Below are positions 7,486-10,817 of a DNA stretch of 10,817 bases, piece by piece; position 1 is the first letter of the stretch, and the number at the start of each line of letters is the position of its first letter. The DNA lies in contig JAQRMT010000045.1 of assembly GCA_028599035.1 (NCBI GenBank), forward strand, positions 1 to 10,817, in the 5' to 3' direction. The translations under genes and the position numbers were made by a program. The DNA comes from Gammaproteobacteria bacterium. GTDB lineage: Bacteria; Pseudomonadota; Gammaproteobacteria; PS1; Pseudothioglobaceae. The notes under the pieces were generated by a model. It saw only the letters and a list, made by a program, of their open reading frames with translations. It had not been told where the DNA came from and did no database searches.

Positions 7486-7494
7486 TGATATAAT
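7486..7494 (+). promoter_or_regulatory. Extended -10 promoter for the HMA-thiS pair
   Basis: TGATATAAT (7486-7494) is a perfect extended -10 (TGnTATAAT). The matching -35 position has no good hexamer, which extended -10 promoters tolerate. The expected start near 7501 leaves a leader of about 24 bases containing the ribosome-binding site. Confidence 0.55.
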
Positions 7495-7524
7495 AACCTT
7501 ACTAAATTGAATGAGGAAATTACT

Positions 7525-7794
7525 ATGAATATCACGGTTGAAAACATCAAATGTGGTGGTTGTGCAGGCACAATTACCAAAAAACTTAATGCAGAATTTA
7601 ACACCGAAAGCACTAAAGTAAATGTCAAACAAGGCACGGTTGATATTGAGGTTGAGGATGCCAAACACGATGAAGTGACTAAAGCTCTACTCAGTTTAGG
7701 TTACCCTGAAACCGACTCAGTACAAGGCTTTAACTCAGCAAAAGCCAAAGCAAAATCCTTTGTTTCTTGTGCCATTGGCAAAATGAATACATGA
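7525..7794 (+). CDS. Small heavy-metal-associated (HMA) domain protein
   Basis: An 89-residue protein whose first ~65 residues form an HMA/CopZ-type ferredoxin-like fold. The metal-binding motif is C10-G-G-C13 in VENIKCGGCAGTITKKL, and the domain ends with the usual LLSLGYP. Such domains bind Cu(I) or similar soft metals as chaperones. After the domain comes a ~25-residue tail (AKAKAKSFVSCAIGKM) with a third cysteine, C82, not typical of CopZ. ATG 7525 follows an AGGAAAT site (7514-7520); a TTG in frame at 7507 lies in the leader. The stop overlaps the thiS start by 4 bp (ATGA), so the two are translationally coupled. No copper ATPase is in the window, so the metal partner is unknown. Confidence 0.85.
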   Translation: MNITVENIKCGGCAGTITKKLNAEFNTESTKVNVKQGTVDIEVEDAKHDEVTKALLSLGYPETDSVQGFNSAKAKAKSFVSCAIGKMNT

Positions 7795-7991
7795 TCTTAC
7801 AAGTCAATGGCAAACAGCTTGAAATTGCCGATGATTCAACTGCTGCCGATCTAATCATAAAACTTGACTATCAAAACCAACGCATTGCCCTAGAAGTCAA
7901 TAAAACCATTATCCCCAAATCAAACCACGCTGAATTTCCCCTAAACGAAGGCGATATTTGTGAAATTATTAAGGCTGTCGGTGGTGGCTAA
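7791..7991 (+). CDS. thiS: Sulfur carrier protein ThiS
   Basis: ThiS is a ubiquitin-fold carrier. ThiF adenylates its C-terminal glycine, which then receives sulfur as a thiocarboxylate for thiazole formation by ThiG. The product has 66 residues, the normal size, and starts MILQVNGKQLEI. The core RIALEVNKTIIPKSNHAEFPLNEGDICEIIKAV ends in GGG, giving the required terminal Gly-Gly. The start at 7791 is fixed by homology and by the ATGA overlap with the upstream HMA gene. thiG, thiF and thiE are absent nearby, so ThiS must act with unlinked partners, or could serve another sulfur-transfer route as related MoaD/ThiS-fold proteins do. Confidence 0.92.
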   Translation: MILQVNGKQLEIADDSTAADLIIKLDYQNQRIALEVNKTIIPKSNHAEFPLNEGDICEIIKAVGGG

Positions 7992-8014
7992 TTGTCAAGG
8001 TTGAACCTTGACAA
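7992..8014. other. Perfect 23-bp palindrome after thiS
   Basis: Eleven-base arms (7992-8002 and 8004-8014, TTGTCAAGGTT and its complement) flank a single G. It starts immediately after the thiS stop. A hairpin with a 9-bp stem and TTGAA loop is possible. No T-tract follows on either strand, so it is not a standard rho-independent terminator. It could stabilise the thiS mRNA end, act with Rho, or bind a protein. The rest of the gap to 8087 shows nothing I can name. Confidence 0.6.
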
Positions 8015-8087
8015 GTTAAAACTCAAAGTCAGATTCTGCTAAAAAATGGTTAAAAGGCAATGTTATTGTAACACGCTGACTAACTTT

Positions 8088-9131
8088 TTAAACCATCCAG
8101 TCTTTTTGGATTTCATCGGCTGAAAATGGCTTAACACTTAACATTTGCATAATGCCAGTGTCTAATTTTATTTCTACATTGACACTATCCTCATCCCGCC
8201 CTTGGGAATAACGCGCTAGGATTTTGGCGGCAATTTGCAGGTCTTCTTGAGTGGGTTCGCCATCAATTAGTGCCAATGGGCCATTACAACTGGTTGGATA
8301 TAGGTTTGCATATTGGTTGCGATAGCCTTCTAAAAATTTAACCTCGCCTTCTTCTCTGGCAACAATCATTTTAAAACGCTGATTTGGTCGAATGTGTCTG
8401 CCAACTTTGAGCATCATTAAATCATCCAATTGATAATCACGATTGCCACGAGATTGCCACATATCCACTAGCTTATCTGAATATTGTTTATCGGTTAAAA
8501 AACAACAACCACCTGCTGGTGTGGCATAATCATCAAATCCGTATTGTTTGGCTAAAGCCATTTGTGGTTTGCGTGTTCTGCCTGAAAAATCTAACAGTTT
8601 TTCTCGGTCTACCCAGCCTTCAATTTCTGCTTTGGTTTCTGGCAAATGTTTGGCACACAAGGGGCGCAATAACAAATCATCTGCCCCTGATTCTGCTTGT
8701 ACAATCGGCATGGTTTCTTTGCGTTGCGACATCGGGCGTTGCCCCATCACCTCGCCAGTAATGATAAAGTCAAACTCGTTTTCCTCCATCCATTGCTTGG
8801 CTTTTTTTACCATAAACCCCTTACAATCAAGACAAGGGTTCATGTTTTTACCATAACCATGCTTGGGGTTTAGAAGCACATCTCGATATTCTTCAATCAC
8901 ATCGATAATGTGTAATTTAATGCCGAGTTGTTCTGCCACCCATAGAGCGTTATTGCGTTTTGGCTTGTCTTTTTTTTGCTTGCGAATGGCATGGGTATGC
9001 CCCTCTACACAAAACCCCGTAAAAAAATTAATCCCCTCTACATGAATACCTTGATCCAGTAATAATTTTGTGCTTAACAATGAATCCAATCCACCTGAGA
9101 TTAACGACACTGCTCTAATTTGTTTTTTCAT
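8088..9131 (-). CDS. ThiI/MnmA-like ATP pyrophosphatase, probable tRNA-thiolation or sulfur-transfer enzyme
   Basis: This 347-residue protein starts with an N-type ATP-pyrophosphatase P-loop, SGGLDS (residues 12-17), as in ThiI and MnmA, which adenylate a base before thiolation. Cysteine motifs follow: N-P-C100-L-D-C103 and GG-C209-C210 in TPAGGCCFLTD. I see no THUMP domain and no rhodanese domain. The region from about 235 (LMMLKVGRHIRPNQRFKMIVAREEGE onward) recalls the NFACT-R-like RNA-binding module fused to such enzymes in some bacteria; that assignment is from memory. I chose ATG 9131 because AGGA (9136-9139) precedes it; the in-frame ATG at 9191 would run into prmA. It follows prmA by 32 bp and is probably co-transcribed. 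The exact substrate is unknown. Confidence 0.75.
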   Translation of the reverse strand: MKKQIRAVSLISGGLDSLLSTKLLLDQGIHVEGINFFTGFCVEGHTHAIRKQKKDKPKRNNALWVAEQLGIKLHIIDVIEEYRDVLLNPKHGYGKNMNPCLDCKGFMVKKAKQWMEENEFDFIITGEVMGQRPMSQRKETMPIVQAESGADDLLLRPLCAKHLPETKAEIEGWVDREKLLDFSGRTRKPQMALAKQYGFDDYATPAGGCCFLTDKQYSDKLVDMWQSRGNRDYQLDDLMMLKVGRHIRPNQRFKMIVAREEGEVKFLEGYRNQYANLYPTSCNGPLALIDGEPTQEDLQIAAKILARYSQGRDEDSVNVEIKLDTGIMQMLSVKPFSADEIQKDWMV

Positions 9132-9163
9132 TTTATTCCTTAGATGAATCTTACTTGTTTCAT

Positions 9164-10042
9164 TTATTTTCTTGTGCCATTCACTCGACACCAGTCATCT
9201 TTTTGCATTACACTTAACTCTGAAAAATACTCGCCATAGGCGCTCAATACCCTCTCCACTTGGTCGTGTAAAATGCCTGATAAAACGAGTTGTCCACCTG
9301 ATTTCACCAATGTAGAAAAATGTACACACAAGTCCACCAAAGGCTTTGCCAAGATATTGGCAATCAATAAATCCACCTTTTCCAACTGCCTTTCATTGTC
9401 CGTATGCAAGGCAGAAATCTGAGGCTCTAATTGATTATTTTTGATATTACTTAGCGTGGCAATCACTGCTTGCGGGTCATTATCCACACAAACTGCCTGA
9501 TTAGCGCCCAATTTAACGGTGGCAATTGCCAAGATGCCTGTGCCTGAACCGTAATCAATCACGCTTTGACCAATGGGCGGATTTTCATCCAAATACTGCA
9601 AACACAAATCTGTGGTTTGGTGTGTTCCTGTACCAAATGCCAGCCCAGGATCCATATCAATTACCACCGCGTCACTGGGTAATCGAGCGCTATCTTCCCA
9701 CGATGGGCAAATCCACAATCGTTTGCCGAATTGCATGGCGTGAAAATCTTTTTTACATTCATCTTCCCAAACCCGGTCTTTTAATAAAGCAAAATTCACC
9801 TCATTAGTATCACAAATTTGTTCTAAAGTATCTTTAACATAATCTTGTTCAATGCCAACATCAAACAATGCGGTGATTGTTACATTCTGCCACAACGGCG
9901 TTTCGCCCACTTTTGGCTCAAAAATTGCATCATCATTGGTGTCACTAAAAGTAACGGAAACACTACCTAAGCCCATCAAAACTTCACTGACAAAATCTGC
10001 CTGTTGTTTTGAAGTTTTTAAGGTAAGTTGCATCCAGTCCAT
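9164..10042 (-). CDS. prmA: Ribosomal protein L11 methyltransferase
   Basis: PrmA trimethylates ribosomal protein L11 using S-adenosylmethionine. The product is 292 residues (E. coli 293). The N-terminal substrate-recognition domain (MDWMQLTLKT, VSVTFSDT, FEPKVGETPLW) precedes the linker FGKRLWICPSW and the methyltransferase domain. That domain has DPGLAFGTGTHQTT (131-144), SAM motif I VIDYGSGTGIL (161-171) and the catalytic-loop NILAKPL (229-235). It ends in DDWCRVNG like its relatives. No Shine-Dalgarno sequence precedes ATG 10042, and a perfect -10 box lies only 9 bases upstream, so the message may be nearly leaderless. It is divergent from the DsrC-like gene. Confidence 0.96.
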   Translation of the reverse strand: MDWMQLTLKTSKQQADFVSEVLMGLGSVSVTFSDTNDDAIFEPKVGETPLWQNVTITALFDVGIEQDYVKDTLEQICDTNEVNFALLKDRVWEDECKKDFHAMQFGKRLWICPSWEDSARLPSDAVVIDMDPGLAFGTGTHQTTDLCLQYLDENPPIGQSVIDYGSGTGILAIATVKLGANQAVCVDNDPQAVIATLSNIKNNQLEPQISALHTDNERQLEKVDLLIANILAKPLVDLCVHFSTLVKSGGQLVLSGILHDQVERVLSAYGEYFSELSVMQKDDWCRVNGTRK

Positions 10043-10051
10043 AGTTGCTGA

Positions 10052-10057
10052 ATTATA
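10052..10057 (-). promoter_or_regulatory. -10 element for prmA, implying a very short leader
   Basis: TATAAT on the minus strand lies at 10052-10057. The -35 position holds only a weak TTATAA (10075-10080). Normal spacing puts the RNA start at about 10044-10046, 2-4 bases before the prmA ATG at 10042. Confidence 0.45.
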
Positions 10058-10109
10058 CCGTAAATATTATTCCCTTATAAAAACCAAGCAAATAAGTTGG
10101 GTAATTAAC

Positions 10110-10115
10110 TATAAT
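10110..10115 (+). promoter_or_regulatory. -10 element for the DsrC-like gene
   Basis: TATAAT at 10110-10115 lies 33 bases upstream of ATG 10149, giving a leader of about 27 bases. The -35 position (10087-10092, AAGCAA) is poor. AAGGA (10136-10140) serves as the ribosome-binding site, 8 bases before the ATG. Confidence 0.45.
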
Positions 10116-10148
10116 ATGTTTTTAATCACTATATTAAGGAAAAATAAA

Positions 10149-10439
10149 ATGGCACTAGAGAGAACAGGAAATGGATATTTGGTTGACCCAACTATTTGGA
10201 GCGAAGAAATTATGCATGAAATGGCAAAAGAAGACGACATAGAACTCACCGAAAGCATGGTAACTCAAATCATGGCCGCCAGAGAGTATTTCGCTGAAAA
10301 TTCATCCGTCCCGCCGATTAGAACTTTTGCCAAAGTGGTTGGTATTGACAAAAAAATCTTATTCAAAGAATGGCTGACTGGCCCAATGAAGCCTATCACT
10401 AAATACGGTGGTATGCCTCAGCCAACAGGTTGTGTGTAG
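10149..10439 (+). CDS. DsrC/TusE-family sulfur carrier, single-cysteine divergent form
   Basis: DsrC/TusE proteins carry persulfide sulfur on the penultimate cysteine. DsrC serves dissimilatory sulfur metabolism, while TusE passes sulfur to MnmA for tRNA 2-thiolation. This 96-residue protein has the family start (GNGYLVDPTIWSEEI), the helix region ELTESMVTQIMAAREYFAE and PPIRTFAKVVG, and the signature tail GGMPQPTGCV with Cys95 penultimate. The second DsrC cysteine, 11 residues earlier, is Thr84, so it has the TusE pattern. The arm that in canonical members reads like GNSKYLYSLFPxGPAKQ is shortened to KEWLTGPMKPI. ATG 10149 matches the homologous start. It diverges from prmA and the ThiI/MnmA-like gene. 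I call it a DsrC paralog of TusE type and leave the symbol blank. Confidence 0.85.
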   Translation: MALERTGNGYLVDPTIWSEEIMHEMAKEDDIELTESMVTQIMAAREYFAENSSVPPIRTFAKVVGIDKKILFKEWLTGPMKPITKYGGMPQPTGCV

Positions 10440-10792
10440 AAGTTGCCGTCATTTACCAAGACAGGCGAAAAGTGGAGATTTATCTCCACTTCTTCGTTAC
10501 ACACCCTGATACTATCGGTTAAGGTTTGAATCACTGATATTTTTTCCTTGTCGCTTAAACTGTTCCACTTGTCATAAAGATTTCTCCCCTCTTGTTGTAG
10601 TGTATCTTCATTCAGTGCATTGTCTTTTAAAATATCAATCTGTGCTTCAGCCTCAGGAATAGATTTTTCTAATTCGTCTAATCGCTCATCAATAGGTTTG
10701 GCTGTTCTCTCAAATCCTGATACGGAAATACCATCTTTCATGTATAGATCATAAAGTCTTTTATGCTCTAATTCTAATTTGGTTTTTTCATC
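10418..10792 (-). pseudogene. C-terminal fragment of a large serine recombinase
   Basis: The open frame encodes 124 residues. It begins DEKTKLELEHKRLYDLYMKDGIS, continues with the coiled-coil segment ERLDELEKSIPEAEAQIDILK, and ends near EVEINLHFSPVL. This is typical of the tail of resolvase/integrase-type large serine recombinases. The catalytic serine domain, the recombinase domain and the zinc ribbon are missing. The upstream frame is closed by TAA at 10793-10795, inside the 30-bp repeat, so an inserted or rearranged sequence appears to have cut the gene. The last residues (NFYTQPVG) are read from the antisense of the dsrC-like 3' end, with a 22-bp overlap, so the natural C-terminus may also be lost. 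An ATG at 10741 is available but has no evident role. Confidence 0.65.
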
Positions 10793-10817
10793 TTATCAAC
10801 GCCCTTAGCCACTTAAT
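10788..10817 (+). repeat. 30-bp direct repeat, right copy
   Basis: Identical to 74-103 over all 30 bases and reaching the last base of the window, so the true repeat may be longer. It starts at the point where the serine-recombinase frame is broken and supplies the stop codon. Confidence 0.85.

Noticed and set aside
9852..10148. An N-terminal extension of the DsrC-like frame back to 9852.
   Set aside because: The extension is antisense to prmA and has no family resemblance; ATG 10149 has a good ribosome-binding site.
10470..10491. A 10-bp stem hairpin (AAGTGGAGAT and its complement) about 30 bases after the dsrC-like stop, as a possible terminator.
   Set aside because: It lies within the recombinase fragment, where it encodes EVEINLHF. 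The downstream plus-strand tail (CTTCGTTACAC) is not T-rich, so I did not list it as a terminator.

Overview
The window reads as AT-rich chromosomal DNA from a gammaproteobacterium. L19, XerD, GreA, CarA, CarB and PrmA all follow the E. coli proteins closely in length and motif order. The DsrC/TusE-family protein, the ThiI/MnmA-like ATP pyrophosphatase and the low GC would suit a sulfur-oxidising lineage such as the SUP05/Thioglobus group or its symbiotic relatives. That placement is inference from protein resemblance, not from any marker RNA.

Layout. Bases 1-550 hold no convincing gene. They contain an inverted-repeat pair (1-19 and 486-504), a 30-bp sequence that recurs at the far right end of the window, a 21-bp tandem array with T-tracts spaced in phase with the DNA helix (144-372), and a REP-like hairpin (457-482). 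rplS follows with its own promoter and a strong terminator, then xerD on the same strand. A minus-strand block, transcribed right to left, carries carA, mlaA, carB and greA with almost no spacing. It makes carbamoyl phosphate for pyrimidine and arginine synthesis, with an outer-membrane lipid-asymmetry gene placed between the two carbamoyl-phosphate synthase subunits. A short divergent region with promoters on both strands separates carA from a plus-strand pair: a small heavy-metal-associated (HMA) domain protein and thiS, overlapping by 4 bp.

Further right, prmA and a ThiI/MnmA-like ATP pyrophosphatase form a second minus-strand pair. A single-cysteine DsrC/TusE-like gene diverges from prmA. 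Three genes within about 2.7 kb (thiS, the pyrophosphatase, the TusE-like carrier) concern sulfur transfer, so a local sulfur-relay theme is plausible. The right edge is the C-terminal piece of a large serine recombinase. Its frame is closed exactly where the second copy of the 30-bp repeat begins.

The core genes look intact and ordinary. The unusual material is the non-coding left edge, the shared repeat at both ends, the mlaA insertion in the car operon, and the sulfur-carrier neighbourhood.
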